Source of the DNA: Rhodoplanes tepidamans
GTDB lineage: Bacteria; Pseudomonadota; Alphaproteobacteria; Rhizobiales; Xanthobacteraceae
Reading direction: 5' to 3'
Length of the DNA: 57,716 nt
NCBI RefSeq assembly: GCF_030813915.1
Contig: NZ_JAUSUJ010000035.1
Location: 1 to 57,716, forward strand
Made by a program: the position numbers and the translations under genes. Positions 44,644 through 53,966 of this stretch are shown here, in pieces (positions within the stretch are counted from its first letter, which is position 1; every line of letters begins with the position of its first letter). The notes beneath the pieces were generated by a model. It ran no database searches. It was not told where the DNA came from and saw only the letters and a program-made list of their open reading frames with translations.

Positions 44644-44981
44644 GATCCCTCCTGCTGGAACGCAGCGCGACATACAGACAAACGAGGCGCGAGGCAAGCT
44701 TTATTGAATTTTGACGAGAATCAGGCGCCGCCATGGCGCCGTCGGAGCGAAGCTCTGGTCGAGTATCGCGAAGTGGAAATACATTATTCTGGGTTAAAAT
44801 ACGTCGGTAAAGATCGAAACTTCAGAGTTGTGGCGGTGAACTGCGTTCCGTTACAATCCCGTACGCCAAAACATCGCAGCGCCGGCATCGTCCACTCGCG
44901 AAAAATTGAACATCGCCGGCCCGAAGGGCGGTCGGGCCGGCGAATGACTGCGCTGCAGCATGATTGGTATCGCGTTGTGGC
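44644..44981. other. 338-bp intergenic region, no gene seen
   Basis: Less GC-rich than its surroundings, with short A/T runs at 44770-44830 that could hold the promoter of the caspase-like gene on the minus strand. The right part carries the hairpin at 44914-44942. No convincing reading frame was found. Confidence 0.5.
44914..44942 (-). terminator. Probable terminator of the hydroxyacid dehydrogenase gene
   Basis: A perfect 11-bp stem (44914-44924 with 44932-44942) with a seven-base loop, 40 bases beyond the stop of the minus-strand dehydrogenase. Reading on the minus strand, a run of five T begins about nine bases after the stem, so termination is plausible but not textbook. Confidence 0.6.
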
Positions 44982-45962
44982 TCACCCGCCGATCACACGC
45001 ACCGGTGTCCCGTCCAGGAAGGCCCGGATGTCCTCGACCATGTCGCGGAAATAGATCGCGTAGTTCTGCTTCGTCACGTAGCCGAGATGGGGCGTGGTCA
45101 CGACACTGTCGAGCGTGCGGAACGGGTGGTCCACGGGCAGCGGCTCGATGTCGTAGACGTCGAGCCCGGCGCCGCCGAGCTTGCCGGCCGTCAGGGCCGC
45201 CAGCAGCGCCGCCTCGTCGACGATCGGGCCGCGCGAGGTGTTGATCAGCAGGGCGTCGGGCTTCATCAGGCCGATCTCCCGGGCGCCGACCAGGCCGCGC
45301 GACCGGTCCGAGAGCTGGACGTGGATGGTGAGGATGTCGGAGCGGGCGAACAGCTCGTCCTTGCTCACCAGGGTGGCGCCGGCGGCGGCCGCCTTCTCGG
45401 CCGTCATGTTGGGGCTCCAGGCGATCACCGGCATGCGGAACGCGCTTGCGATGCCGGCCACCCGGGTGCCGAGCTTGCCGAGGCCGAGGATGCCGAGCGT
45501 CTTGCCCTCGATGTCGTCGCCGACCGTGGCCTGCAGGGGGGCGCCGGCCTTCATGCGGGCGTTCTCGAAGCCGATCCGGCGGGTCAGCTCGAGGATCAGC
45601 CCGAACACGATCCCGATGGTCGGATTGCCGTAGGCGCCGGTGCCGCAGACGACCACGCCGCGATCGCGGGCGGCGGCGAGGTCGATCGCCCGGTTGGCGG
45701 CGCCCGTGGTGATCAGGAGCTTCAGGTTCGGCAGCGCCTCGATCATGGCGCGCGGGAACGGGGTCCGTTCCCGCATCATGCAGACGATCGGGAACGGCTG
45801 CAGGGCCGCCCGGGCGGCCTCCGGCGAGGCGAAGGCGGTGTCGAAGACGGTGACGTCGACGTCCTCGGCGATGGACGACCAGTCGGCGCTGGTCAGGGCG
45901 ACATTCTGGTAATCGTCGAGGACGGCGCAGCGGACGCCCATGGGCCGGAACTCCCTTGCCAT
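44982..45962 (-). CDS. D-2-hydroxyacid dehydrogenase family protein
   Basis: A 326-residue NAD-dependent dehydrogenase of the 3-phosphoglycerate dehydrogenase/formate dehydrogenase fold. The Rossmann motif is GILGLGKLGTRVAG, the catalytic Arg lies in NTSRGPIVDE, Glu in YDIEPLP and His in TTPHLG. The N-terminal substrate domain starts near VRCAVLDDYQNVAL. Met1 or Met8 (MGVRCA) could be the start. It stands alone between intergenic regions; the substrate is unknown. Confidence 0.9.
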   Translation of the reverse strand: MAREFRPMGVRCAVLDDYQNVALTSADWSSIAEDVDVTVFDTAFASPEAARAALQPFPIVCMMRERTPFPRAMIEALPNLKLLITTGAANRAIDLAAARDRGVVVCGTGAYGNPTIGIVFGLILELTRRIGFENARMKAGAPLQATVGDDIEGKTLGILGLGKLGTRVAGIASAFRMPVIAWSPNMTAEKAAAAGATLVSKDELFARSDILTIHVQLSDRSRGLVGAREIGLMKPDALLINTSRGPIVDEAALLAALTAGKLGGAGLDVYDIEPLPVDHPFRTLDSVVTTPHLGYVTKQNYAIYFRDMVEDIRAFLDGTPVRVIGG

Positions 45963-46089
45963 GCGTGATACCGCCGGGAGCTAGCCCGGGGCGGCGAGAC
46001 GACACAAGGGATTTCGCGAAGATGCCGGCGTGCCCGGCGGAGCGGCGGTGCCGTGCAGCCGGCGCCGCCGCGGCAGGCCCGGAGGGTAC

Positions 46090-46308
46090 TCAGACGCGGA
46101 CGCGGATGCGGGCGGGCCGCCCGCGCATGCTGCGGTCGGGCCGCACCACGATATGCGTGATGGTGTTCTTCTCCCGCCACTTGGGGCCGGGGCCGCGCAT
46201 GTAGTGGCGCTCGGGGCGATAGGGGCGGAACAAGTCGGTCAGAATCGAGCGGCACGCGGCCAAGAGCGACTTGCCGAGCGGGGTCTCTGCGGAACTGGAG
46301 GCGTTCAT
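46090..46308 (-). CDS. Small basic protein, unknown
   Basis: A 72-residue protein (MNASSSAETPLGKSLLAACR...) with an amphipathic first half and a very basic C-terminus ending RGRPARIRVRV. GGAGGG lies four bases before ATG 46308 on the minus strand, which supports translation from there and not from the in-frame ATG at 46320. I do not recognise the family. It sits between the dehydrogenase gene and the ettA promoter region. Confidence 0.6.
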   Translation of the reverse strand: MNASSSAETPLGKSLLAACRSILTDLFRPYRPERHYMRGPGPKWREKNTITHIVVRPDRSMRGRPARIRVRV

Positions 46309-46780
46309 GGCACCCTCCATGGCTGGGCGATCCTGATCCGGCCTTCTGCCGTCGCCGATCCTGAGGACCGCTCTACGGCCTTTTGTCGGTCAAACTCGTT
46401 AAAATTCGGTTCATTTTCGCGGCCTGTCGCAACTTTGTCGGGCACCGTTACCGCGATGTTACAGTCGGTCGTTGTGGCCGGCGGCAGCCGGCCCGCGGGC
46501 GGGTCGGCGCCGGTGACGGTCCGCTGGCGCGTGCTCGGACGGGTCCGGGCGGTTTCAACAGGTCATGCCGGTTCGTCGCGTCGGAGCGGGATGCGGTTTG
46601 TGAGGCGGATCACCCTGGGCGGGACGGACCCCGGCTACCGGCGCGGACCCGGCGGCCGTGTTTCGCTCGGCGAGCGCTCGCACCGGCTTCCGGCGCGCCC
46701 AGCCCCAGCTTGCCCTTCGGCGCGGCGGTCGCTACATCAGCCGGCGAATCCCGACAACCGGACGAGGACGAGGCGCGGCA
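46309..46780. other. 472-bp divergent intergenic region before ettA
   Basis: Its left half (46380-46470) is relatively AT-rich (for example CTCGTTAAAATTCGGTTCAT) and is the likely place for the ettA and small-gene promoters. I could not assign -35/-10 pairs with confidence. The right half is GC-rich and holds no supported gene. Frames through it are open but lack any family-like sequence. Confidence 0.4.
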
Positions 46781-48433
46781 ATGGCCCGGCAGTTCATCTA
46801 CCACATGCAGGGTCTGTCCAAGACCTATCCGGGCAACCGCAAGGTGCTCGACAACGTCCACCTCTCCTTCTACCCGGACGCCAAGATCGGCGTGCTCGGC
46901 GTCAACGGCGCCGGAAAGTCGACGCTGCTGCGCATCATGGCCGGCATCGACAAGGAGTACACGGGCGAGGGCTGGGTGGCCGAGGGCGCCCGGGTCGGCT
47001 ACCTGCCGCAGGAGCCGCAGCTCGAGCAGGACCTGACGGTGCGCGAGAACGTCATGCTCGGCGTCGCCGCCAAGAAGGCGATCCTCGACCGCTACAACGA
47101 GCTGATGATGAACTACTCCGACGAGACCGCGGAGGAGGCGTCGCAACTCCAGGACAAGATCGACCATCAGAACCTGTGGGATCTCGACTCGCAGGTCGAG
47201 CAGGCCATGGATGCGCTCGGCTGCCCGCCGGACGACTGGGCGGTCGACAAGCTGTCCGGCGGCGAGCGCCGTCGCGTCGCGCTGTGCCGGCTGCTGCTGG
47301 AGCAGCCCGAGCTCCTGCTGCTCGACGAGCCGACCAACCATCTCGACGCCGAGACCGTGAACTGGCTCGAAGGGCACCTGCGCACCTATCCGGGCGCCAT
47401 CCTGATCGTCACCCACGACCGCTACTTTCTCGACAACGTCACGGGCTGGATCCTGGAGCTCGATCGCGGCCGCGGCATCCCGTACGAGGGCAACTACTCG
47501 TCCTGGCTCAAGCAGAAGCAGAAGCGGCTCGAGCAGGAGGGCCGCGAGGAGGAGAGCCGGCAGAAGACGCTGGCCCGCGAGCAGGAGTGGATCGCGTCCT
47601 CGCCGAAGGCCCGCCAAGCCAAGTCGAAGGCGCGTTATCAGCGCTACGAGGAGCTGCTGCAGAAGGCCAGCGAAAAGGCGCCGAGCACGGCCCAGATCGT
47701 CATTCCGGTGGCCGAGCGGCTCGGCCAGAACGTCATCGACTTCGAGGGCCTCACCAAGGCGTTCGGCGACAAGCTCCTGATCGACGACCTGACCTTCAAG
47801 CTGCCGCCGGGCGGCATCGTCGGCGTGATCGGCCCGAACGGCGCCGGCAAGACGACGCTGTTCCGCATGATCACCGGGCAGGAGAAGCCCGACAAGGGAA
47901 CGATCGTCGTCGGCGAGTCGGTCCAGCTCGGCTATGTCGACCAGTCCCGCGACAGCCTCGATCCGAAGAAGACCGTCTGGGAGGAGCTCTCGGACGGCCT
48001 CGACATCCTGATGCTCGGCAAGCGCGAGGTGAACAGCCGCGCCTATTGCGGCGCCTTCAACTTCAAGGGCGCCGACCAGCAGAAGAAGGTCGGCAACCTC
48101 TCGGGCGGCGAGCGCAACCGCGTGCATCTCGCCAAGATGCTCAAGTCCGGAGCCAACGTGCTGCTGCTCGACGAGCCGACCAACGACCTCGACGTCGACA
48201 CGCTGCGGGCGCTCGAGGAGGCGCTGGAGGACTTCGCCGGCTGCGCCGTGATCATCAGCCACGACCGCTGGTTCCTGGACCGCATCGCCACCCACATCCT
48301 CGCCTTCGAGGGCGACAGCCACGTCGAGTGGTTCGAGGGCAACTTCCAGGACTACGAGAAGGACAAGATGCGCCGGCTGGGCACCGACTCGATCGTGCCG
48401 CACCGGCTCAAGTACAAGAAGTTTTCGCGGTGA
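46781..48433 (+). CDS. ettA: Energy-dependent translational throttle protein EttA
   Basis: A 550-residue ABC-F ATPase that binds the ribosomal E site and gates the first elongation step according to ATP/ADP level. The first NBD has [17 protein letters not shown] and [13 protein letters not shown]; the EttA arm insertion lies between residues 90 and 140; the linker at about 240-310 contains [20 protein letters not shown]; the second NBD has [17 protein letters not shown] and [11 protein letters not shown]. Length and the C-terminal RLKYKKFSR match EttA. ATG 46781 gives the family start [18 protein letters not shown]. Confidence 0.97.
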   Translation: MARQFIYHMQGLSKTYPGNRKVLDNVHLSFYPDAKIGVLGVNGAGKSTLLRIMAGIDKEYTGEGWVAEGARVGYLPQEPQLEQDLTVRENVMLGVAAKKAILDRYNELMMNYSDETAEEASQLQDKIDHQNLWDLDSQVEQAMDALGCPPDDWAVDKLSGGERRRVALCRLLLEQPELLLLDEPTNHLDAETVNWLEGHLRTYPGAILIVTHDRYFLDNVTGWILELDRGRGIPYEGNYSSWLKQKQKRLEQEGREEESRQKTLAREQEWIASSPKARQAKSKARYQRYEELLQKASEKAPSTAQIVIPVAERLGQNVIDFEGLTKAFGDKLLIDDLTFKLPPGGIVGVIGPNGAGKTTLFRMITGQEKPDKGTIVVGESVQLGYVDQSRDSLDPKKTVWEELSDGLDILMLGKREVNSRAYCGAFNFKGADQQKKVGNLSGGERNRVHLAKMLKSGANVLLLDEPTNDLDVDTLRALEEALEDFAGCAVIISHDRWFLDRIATHILAFEGDSHVEWFEGNFQDYEKDKMRRLGTDSIVPHRLKYKKFSR

Positions 48434-48466
48434 GGTTCTGAACCCCGCGCCCCTTTCCGACAGCGT

Positions 48467-48491
48467 GATGCCCGGCCTCGCGCCGGGCATC
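48467..48491. repeat. Short palindromic intergenic repeat after ettA
   Basis: GATGCCCGGC-ctcgc-GCCGGGCATC, a perfect 10-bp stem followed by CAC. It is the same type as 31771-31800. Lying 34 bases after the ettA stop it may also act in 3'-end formation, though no T run follows. Confidence 0.75.
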
Positions 48492-48690
48492 CACTCCTCG
48501 CGGCAGCGCGACAGAGGCAGGGGAAGCGGGACCGAAGGTGGAACTGGTTCTTTCGAGCTCCACCGCTATCGACGCAAGCGACAAGGAGTTTTCGACTCCG
48601 GATAAATTTCAGCTTTGCTTGCGGTATCGTGCGTGTGGTGCATTGCGACGACGGATAGGGCTATCAAAACCGGGTCGTCCCCCAAGAAGA

Positions 48691-48716
48691 GTGACCCGGC
48701 CTTCGCCGGGGATCAC
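48691..48716. repeat. Short palindromic intergenic repeat, cttc loop
   Basis: CCCGGC-cttc-GCCGGG with outer GTGA and TCAC that also pair around a small bulge. The rest of the 419-bp gap between ettA and the small coiled-coil gene (48434-48852) shows no supported gene. Confidence 0.6.
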
Positions 48717-48852
48717 CCTGGTCACGGCGGGCTCCGACCGTCGAAGGCCCGAGGCTAGCGCCCCGCCGGAAAAGGTCAAACGGCCGTGGCACGGGGACTC
48801 GCGTTCGGTTCGTGTTCATGTTATGTTCGGTCGCGCTCAGTGAGGTCCGCAC

Positions 48853-49083
48853 ATGGCCGAGATCGAGAACCATACGATCCGACTGCTTCAGGAGTTGCGC
48901 GAGGGGCTGACCCGCCTCGAAGCCAAGGTGAACGACGGCTTCGAGCACATCTCCGACGAGTTCGAGGATCTGCGCAAGGTGATGGCCGGCGAGACGGTGC
49001 TCGGCCGGATGGCGGCGAAGTCGGTCGACGACCGCCTCACCGATCTGGAGCGTCGCGTCGGGGAGATCGAGCGCCGCGGTTGA
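48853..49083 (+). CDS. Small coiled-coil protein, unknown
   Basis: A 76-residue, acidic, helical protein with heptad-like spacing (HTIRLLQELREGLTRLEAKV and VDDRLTDLERRVGEIERRG). GTGAGG at 48840-48845 precedes the ATG. Similar short coiled-coil proteins are widespread in Rhizobiales, but I cannot name a family or a role. It converges with the reductase gene, 13 bases away. Confidence 0.65.
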   Translation: MAEIENHTIRLLQELREGLTRLEAKVNDGFEHISDEFEDLRKVMAGETVLGRMAAKSVDDRLTDLERRVGEIERRG

Positions 49084-49096
49084 CCGCGGTCCCGCC

Positions 49097-50071
49097 TCAC
49101 CCCTCCCGGTCGGCCGTGTCGATCGTGATGGTGCCGCCGGCGACACGCGAGACACAGGTGCAGAGCTTGGCGTCCGCCGCCTTCTCCACGTCGCTGAAGA
49201 ACACGTCGCGGTGGTCGACGACACCGTCGACCGCGAGGATCGGCAGGGCGCACAGGCCGCATTCGCCCTTGCGGCAGTCGGAGATCATCGCGACGCCGGC
49301 CGCCTCCAGGCTGTCCAGCATCGTGCGGTTCTCCGGCACGGCGATCTCCAGCCCCAGCCGCGGGATCCTGACTGTGAACGGCACCGTGGCGAAGCGGCCG
49401 CTGCTGCCGAAGGTCTCGAACCGCAGCTTCTCGGGCGGGCGGCCGCTCGCCTGCCAAGCGTGCTTGGCCGCCTCCAGCATGCCGATCGGCCCGCAGACAT
49501 AGAGCTCGCCGTCGGGGGCCAGCGCGGCGATCCCGGCCGCGAGGTCGACCCGCCCGCCGGTCTCGCTGGTGACGATCGTCAGCCGCTCGCCCAGGATCTC
49601 GCGCAGCTCGCCGGCGAAGGCGAGGTCGCAGGCGCGCCGCGCCGCATAGACGAGGCGCAGCGTCGCGCCGGCACGGGCGAGCGCCGTCGCCATGGTGTAG
49701 ATTGGCGTGATGCCGATACCGCCGGCGACCAGCAGATAGTCCGGCCGGCCGGTGCCGAGCGGAAACGTGTCGTGGGGCCCCGTGAACGAGAGCCGGGCCC
49801 CGGGGGTGAGCGACCACATCCAGGCCGAGCCGCCGCGGCTGTGCGGCAGGAGCTTCACGGCGATCCGGTAGAGGCCGTCGGCGCACGGCCCGACGATCGA
49901 GTAGGAGCGCAGGTCCGGCCGGTCGCCGATCCGGACCCGGATGTCGAGGTGACTGCCGGGCGGCGGTGGCACGAACGCCCCGTCCGGCTCGATCTCGAAC
50001 AGGCGGATGTCGGGCGTCAGGTCGGTGGTGGCGCGCAGCCGCGCGGTCCGCTGGTCGACGGCCTGGAGCAT
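49097..50071 (-). CDS. Phthalate-dioxygenase-type reductase (VanB-like)
   Basis: A 324-residue electron-transfer flavoprotein. An N-terminal flavin-binding barrel (RSYSIVGP) is followed by an NAD domain (LLVAGGIGITPIYTMA, CGPIGML) and a C-terminal plant-type [2Fe-2S] ferredoxin domain (SDCRKGECGLCALP and a later Cys in KLCTCVS). It passes electrons from NADH to the Rieske oxygenase encoded four bases upstream. The pair resembles vanillate O-demethylase and related aromatic demethylases. Confidence 0.93.
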   Translation of the reverse strand: MLQAVDQRTARLRATTDLTPDIRLFEIEPDGAFVPPPPGSHLDIRVRIGDRPDLRSYSIVGPCADGLYRIAVKLLPHSRGGSAWMWSLTPGARLSFTGPHDTFPLGTGRPDYLLVAGGIGITPIYTMATALARAGATLRLVYAARRACDLAFAGELREILGERLTIVTSETGGRVDLAAGIAALAPDGELYVCGPIGMLEAAKHAWQASGRPPEKLRFETFGSSGRFATVPFTVRIPRLGLEIAVPENRTMLDSLEAAGVAMISDCRKGECGLCALPILAVDGVVDHRDVFFSDVEKAADAKLCTCVSRVAGGTITIDTADREG

Positions 50072-50075
50072 GGCG

Positions 50076-51164
50076 TCACTCCGCCGCCTGGCTCGGCATC
50101 GGCCGGGCGCCGCCGCGCTCGGCCTCGAGCATGCGGTCGATCAGCTGGCGGGCCCACAGGGCGCCGGCGTCGATGTTGAGGTTGTAGAACGGCATGCGCG
50201 GATTGCGGTCGATCGCGCGCTGCTGCGCCTCCAGCACCACATGGTCCTGGTCGTAGACGCCCTTGCCCTGGTTCACGTGTCCCTTCTGGATCGCCCGCGT
50301 CAGCGCCTCGTCGTCGCGGCGGAAGTTGCGAACGAAGTTCCAGTGGTAGTGGCAGGTCGTCTCGGTCTCCGGCGTGATCGCTGCGAGAAAGCAGCCGTTG
50401 ACGCCCTGCGAGCGGTCGCCCCGCGGCGCGCCGGTCCCGGTCGGCGCCACGCCGACGTCGCCGGCGATCACCGACGGCGCCTGGAAATGGATGATCTGCC
50501 AACGGTCGACGTTGCCGGGCTTGCCGAGCAGTCTGGCCCAGAACGGCGGCGGCTCGATGTCGATCATCCAGCGCGTCACGGTGGCGCTGCGCGCCGTATG
50601 GGTGACCTCGAACGGGCTCTCCAGGATGGCGTCGTGGCCGATGCTGCCGGCATGCACATAGGTCTCGTGGGTCAGGTCCATCAGGTTGTCGATGACCAGC
50701 CGGTAGTCGCACTTCAGGCCGTAGAAGGTGCCGCCCTCGCCGACCCACTCCGTGCCGTCGTTCCAGTGGAAATCGGGGATCTTCGCCGGGTCGGCGAGCG
50801 CCGGATCGCCCGGCCACACCCAGACGAGCCGGTGTCGCTCGGCGACCGGGTAGGCGTGCACGCAGGCCGACGGGTTGATCGTCTTCTGGGCCGGCATGAA
50901 GGTGCAGCGACCGTCGGCGTCGAAGACCAGGCCGTGATAGCCGCACACCACCTGGTCGCCGTCGAGCCGGCCGAGGGAGAGCGGCAGCAGCCGGTGCCAG
51001 CAGGCGTCCTCGAGCGCGGCGACCCGGCCGTCGGCGCGGCGGTACAGCACCATGTCCCTGGCGCAGACCGTGCGGGCCGACAGCGTCCGGCCGATCTCGT
51101 GCGACCAGGCGGCGGCGTACCAGGCGTTCAGCGGGAAGGGGAGGTCGGGGGTCTCGGGCGTCAT
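50076..51164 (-). CDS. Rieske non-heme iron oxygenase (VanA-like)
   Basis: A 362-residue oxygenase alpha subunit. The Rieske ligands are C55-W-H57 and C74-G-Y-H77. The mononuclear iron site is probably D163, H166 and H171 (DLTHETYVH) plus a downstream acidic residue. Overall layout fits VanA-type aromatic O-demethylases, and the substrate may be a methoxylated aromatic acid. It is followed by its reductase. A set of alternative CCCAC/GTGGG hairpins lies 77 bp upstream of the ATG. Confidence 0.93.
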   Translation of the reverse strand: MTPETPDLPFPLNAWYAAAWSHEIGRTLSARTVCARDMVLYRRADGRVAALEDACWHRLLPLSLGRLDGDQVVCGYHGLVFDADGRCTFMPAQKTINPSACVHAYPVAERHRLVWVWPGDPALADPAKIPDFHWNDGTEWVGEGGTFYGLKCDYRLVIDNLMDLTHETYVHAGSIGHDAILESPFEVTHTARSATVTRWMIDIEPPPFWARLLGKPGNVDRWQIIHFQAPSVIAGDVGVAPTGTGAPRGDRSQGVNGCFLAAITPETETTCHYHWNFVRNFRRDDEALTRAIQKGHVNQGKGVYDQDHVVLEAQQRAIDRNPRMPFYNLNIDAGALWARQLIDRMLEAERGGARPMPSQAAE

Positions 51165-51240
51165 ATGCGTTTCCCTGAAGTGGTGCTTCTTGTTGAGCGG
51201 ATGCTAGGCGCCGAGCCGGCGGCGCGACCAGTGGAAAGAT

Positions 51241-51316
51241 GCCCACGCTGCCGTGGGCAGGCCGGGTCCACCCAAGCTACCGATTTTTCCCACAGATTTG
51301 GTGGGCGTTTGCCCAC
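51241..51316. promoter_or_regulatory. Cluster of CCCAC/GTGGG inverted repeats
   Basis: Three stems: GCCCACG-ctgc-CGTGGGC (51241-51258); CCCAC-agatttg-GTGGG (51289-51305); GTGGGC-gttt-GCCCAC (51301-51316). The second and third share the same GTGGG, so they exclude each other. The cluster lies in the 335-bp divergent gap between the Rieske gene (minus) and the UPF0114 gene (plus). It could be an operator array or a leader switch. No other gene is seen in the gap. Confidence 0.65.
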
Positions 51317-51499
51317 GCCGTCTGCCGTGCAGGTATTTTGAAACCTGCGGCGAAACGCCCCGGCGGGCGGTCACGCGGCTGCCAAGCTGTTCTGCTGCTT
51401 CGAGTCCGCCGCGGTGGACTTTTCGCCTGCCGCGGTCGTATCACCTGCAGCCCTTCACCCGCGCGCCCGCCGAACGGCGCGACGAGCGAGACCCGACGA

Positions 51500-52069
51500 A
51501 TGACCGAGACGACCCCGCACCTTCCGCAGCCGCTGCCCAAGTCGCTGCGTCCCCTGCCGCTGCTGATCTTCAGCTCGCGCTGGCTGCAGCTGCCGCTCTA
51601 TATCGGCCTGATCGTCGCCCAGGGCGTCTACGTGATCCTGTTCCTCAAGGAGCTCTGGCACCTCGTGACGCACTCGTTCGACTTCAGCGAGCTGCAGATC
51701 ATGCTGGTGGTGCTCGGCCTGATCGACGTGGTGATGATCTCGAACCTGCTGATCATGGTGATCGTCGGCGGCTACGAGACCTTCGTGTCACGGCTCGGCC
51801 TCGAGGGCCATCCGGACCAGCCGGAGTGGCTCAGCCACGTCAATGCGAGCGTGCTGAAGATCAAGCTCGCCATGGCGATCATCGGCATCTCGTCGATCCA
51901 CCTCCTGCGCACCTTCATCGAGGCGGGGGCGCTCGATTCCGGCCGCGGCACGCTGACCGCCACCGGGGTGATGTGGCAGACCATCATCCACTGCGTGTTC
52001 ATCCTGTCGGCGATCGGCATTGCCTATGTGGACCGGCTGAGCCAGCCGCCCGACAGCGCGCATCACTGA
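51500..52069 (+). CDS. UPF0114/YqhA-family membrane protein
   Basis: A 189-residue protein with four hydrophobic segments (near residues 34-52, 67-92, 122-140 and 155-175), opening [18 protein letters not shown] and containing [17 protein letters not shown] and [27 protein letters not shown], typical of the UPF0114 (TIGR00645) family. Function is unknown. ATG 51500 fits the family N-terminus; the frame is open upstream. A long imperfect palindromic repeat follows the stop. Confidence 0.9.
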   Translation: MTETTPHLPQPLPKSLRPLPLLIFSSRWLQLPLYIGLIVAQGVYVILFLKELWHLVTHSFDFSELQIMLVVLGLIDVVMISNLLIMVIVGGYETFVSRLGLEGHPDQPEWLSHVNASVLKIKLAMAIIGISSIHLLRTFIEAGALDSGRGTLTATGVMWQTIIHCVFILSAIGIAYVDRLSQPPDSAHH

Positions 52070-52076
52070 CAGCGCG

Positions 52077-52210
52077 GTCGTTCCGGGGCGCGAGCCGACG
52101 GCTCGCGAACCCGGACTCCAGCGGCGGAGCTGGAATGCGTGGCTCGATTCCGGGGCGGCGCGCTCGGGCGGCGCGACGCGCCGAGCCGCGTGCCATCCCC
52201 CGGAATGACG
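52077..52210. repeat. Long imperfect palindromic repeat between convergent genes
   Basis: Outer ends GGTCGTTCCGGGG and CCCCGGAATGAC are near-perfect inverted repeats. Inside are GCGAGCC-gac-GGCTCGC (52090-52106) and TCCAGC-ggcgga-GCTGGA. Such 100-150 bp elements beginning near TTCCGGGGCGCG are frequent between genes in Rhodopseudomonas/Bradyrhizobium relatives. The position between the UPF0114 and MFS stops allows a bidirectional terminator-like role. Confidence 0.75.
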
Positions 52211-52223
52211 ACGTCGGCGTCGG

Positions 52224-53753
52224 TCAGATCCGGCGCAGCGGGTTGGTGAGCGCCAGCACCAGGCCGCCGAGCGTGAAGCCGGCGATGCCGAGGAACACCA
52301 CCCGGAAGGCGTCGCGAATGTCGCCCTGCACGGCGGCGAGCCGGGCGGCCGGCACGTGCGCGGCAGCGTCGCGGCCGCGCTGCACCAGCTCCGTGAAGAC
52401 CGCCATGGCATCGGGATTGTGCAGCGCCAGCCAGCCGAACAGCAGCGTCGCGATGATGGCGGTGCCGAGTCCGGCGCCGATCGAGCGGGAGAACTGCACG
52501 GAGGCGGCCGCCTCGCCGAGCCGGCCGGGCCCCGCGGCGCTCTGTACCGTCACCTGGACCACCGCCATCACGGTCCCCATGCAGGCGCCGTTCCACAGCA
52601 TCATGCCGCCGAGCGCCGGGATCGACAGCTCGGCGGCGAAGAACGCCAGCACGATCAGGTTGACGGCGGCGAGGCCGAGCCCGATCGAGGGGAACAGCGT
52701 GGTGTAGCCGGTGCGTGCCATCAGCCGGCCGGTGAGCAGCGAGCCGGTGCCGATGCCGATGGTGAGCGGAACCAGCACCAGGCCCATGGTCGAGGGCGAG
52801 GCCCCCCGCACCACCCCGAGAAACACCGGCAGGAAGGTGATGAGCGAGACGAGGGCGGCGCCGTGGCAGGCCGCCATGGCGTCGCTGCGCCAGATCGCCG
52901 GCTGCTTCAGGAGCCCGAGCGGGATCAGCGGCGATGGCGTGCGGCGCTCCTGCAGGATCAGCAGCACGAGGCTGAGTCCCGCCCCGGCGAGCAACGCCGC
53001 GGCGAGCGGCAGGGCCGAGAAGTTCGCCCGCTGCACCTGCTCGAGCGACAGCAGCGTGGTCGTCACGAAAACGGCGAACAGCATCAGTCCGAGCGGATCG
53101 GACCGCCACGCGACGCGCTCGACCTTGCGGGCCGGCAGGCGCAGCGCGAGCGCGATTGCGACGACGCTGACCGGCAGGTTGATCAGGAAGATCGATTGCC
53201 AGCCGAAATGCTCGGTCAGGAAGCCGCCGGCGACCGGCCCGAACGAGTTGGCCGTCACCGCCACGCCGGCGAGCCAGCCCTGGTAGCGGGCGCGTTCGCG
53301 CGGCGGCACCGCCTCGCCGATCAGCGCCTGGGACAGCGTCATCAGCCCGCCGCCCCCGAGACCCTGCAGCACGCGGGCGAGGGTCAGGACCTCGATGGTC
53401 GGCGACGCCGCGCACAGGAGCGACGTCGCGATGAAGATGCCGAGCGCGACCAGGAGCAGCCGGCGGCGGCCGAAGGAGTCGCCGAGGCGGCCGTAGAGCG
53501 GCGCCGCGACTGTCGCGGCGATCAGATAGGCGACCACCACCCAGGGCGCGCGCTCGATCTGGCCGGTCGAGGCGGCGATCGCCGGCAGGGCCGTCGCCAC
53601 GATGGTCTGGTCGACCACGGCGAGGAACATCGGCAGCATGATCGACGGAAACACGACCATGAAGGCGGTCGGGGCCGGCGATGGGGCGGCAGGCGAGGGC
53701 GGGGTGGGCGAGGGGGACGACGGCGGCGAGGGCTGTTCGGGGGAGGTCGACAA
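52224..53753 (-). CDS. DHA2-family MFS drug exporter (EmrB/QacA type)
   Basis: A 509-residue, 14-TM major facilitator. The DHA2 opening LPMFLAVVDQTIVATALPAI, the GRLGDSFGRRR loop between helices 2 and 3, and RVLQGLGGGGLM are clear. It probably exports hydrophobic drugs or dyes by proton antiport. The start is uncertain: TTG 53753 gives a short Pro/Ser-rich N-terminus and leaves a 19-bp inverted repeat (53775-53819) in the leader. An ATG at 53846 would place that palindrome inside the coding region. I favour the shorter form. Confidence 0.88.
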   Translation of the reverse strand: MSTSPEQPSPPSSPSPTPPSPAAPSPAPTAFMVVFPSIMLPMFLAVVDQTIVATALPAIAASTGQIERAPWVVVAYLIAATVAAPLYGRLGDSFGRRRLLLVALGIFIATSLLCAASPTIEVLTLARVLQGLGGGGLMTLSQALIGEAVPPRERARYQGWLAGVAVTANSFGPVAGGFLTEHFGWQSIFLINLPVSVVAIALALRLPARKVERVAWRSDPLGLMLFAVFVTTTLLSLEQVQRANFSALPLAAALLAGAGLSLVLLILQERRTPSPLIPLGLLKQPAIWRSDAMAACHGAALVSLITFLPVFLGVVRGASPSTMGLVLVPLTIGIGTGSLLTGRLMARTGYTTLFPSIGLGLAAVNLIVLAFFAAELSIPALGGMMLWNGACMGTVMAVVQVTVQSAAGPGRLGEAAASVQFSRSIGAGLGTAIIATLLFGWLALHNPDAMAVFTELVQRGRDAAAHVPAARLAAVQGDIRDAFRVVFLGIAGFTLGGLVLALTNPLRRI

Positions 53754-53774
53754 CGGCCTGGTCCTGGAGTCCGG

Positions 53775-53819
53775 AAGCGGGCACCGGTGTTCGCGTGTGG
53801 CGAACACCGGTGCCCGCTT
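53775..53819. repeat. 19-bp perfect inverted repeat
   Basis: Arms 53775-53793 and 53801-53819 are exact inverted repeats with a seven-base loop (cgtgtgg). The repeat lies immediately upstream of the preferred start of the MFS gene on the minus strand. It could be an operator for a dimeric repressor or an mRNA leader hairpin. No regulator gene adjoins. Confidence 0.85.
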
Positions 53820-53966
53820 TGGCGCGGGGGCGCTGCCGTCCCACATAGGCGCGGTCCGGCCGAATCCGCAAGCCGTCCGGCGCGCTCACCCGGGATGACG
53901 CCGGAGTCGGGGTGCCCGATGGCCGGCTCGACGGCATCGCGCCGACGCGCGCCGCTCCGCCGCTGT

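Noticed and set aside
48538-48843. A 101-residue plus-strand frame before the small coiled-coil gene
   Set aside because: It crosses a palindromic repeat and has no ribosome site or family-like sequence.
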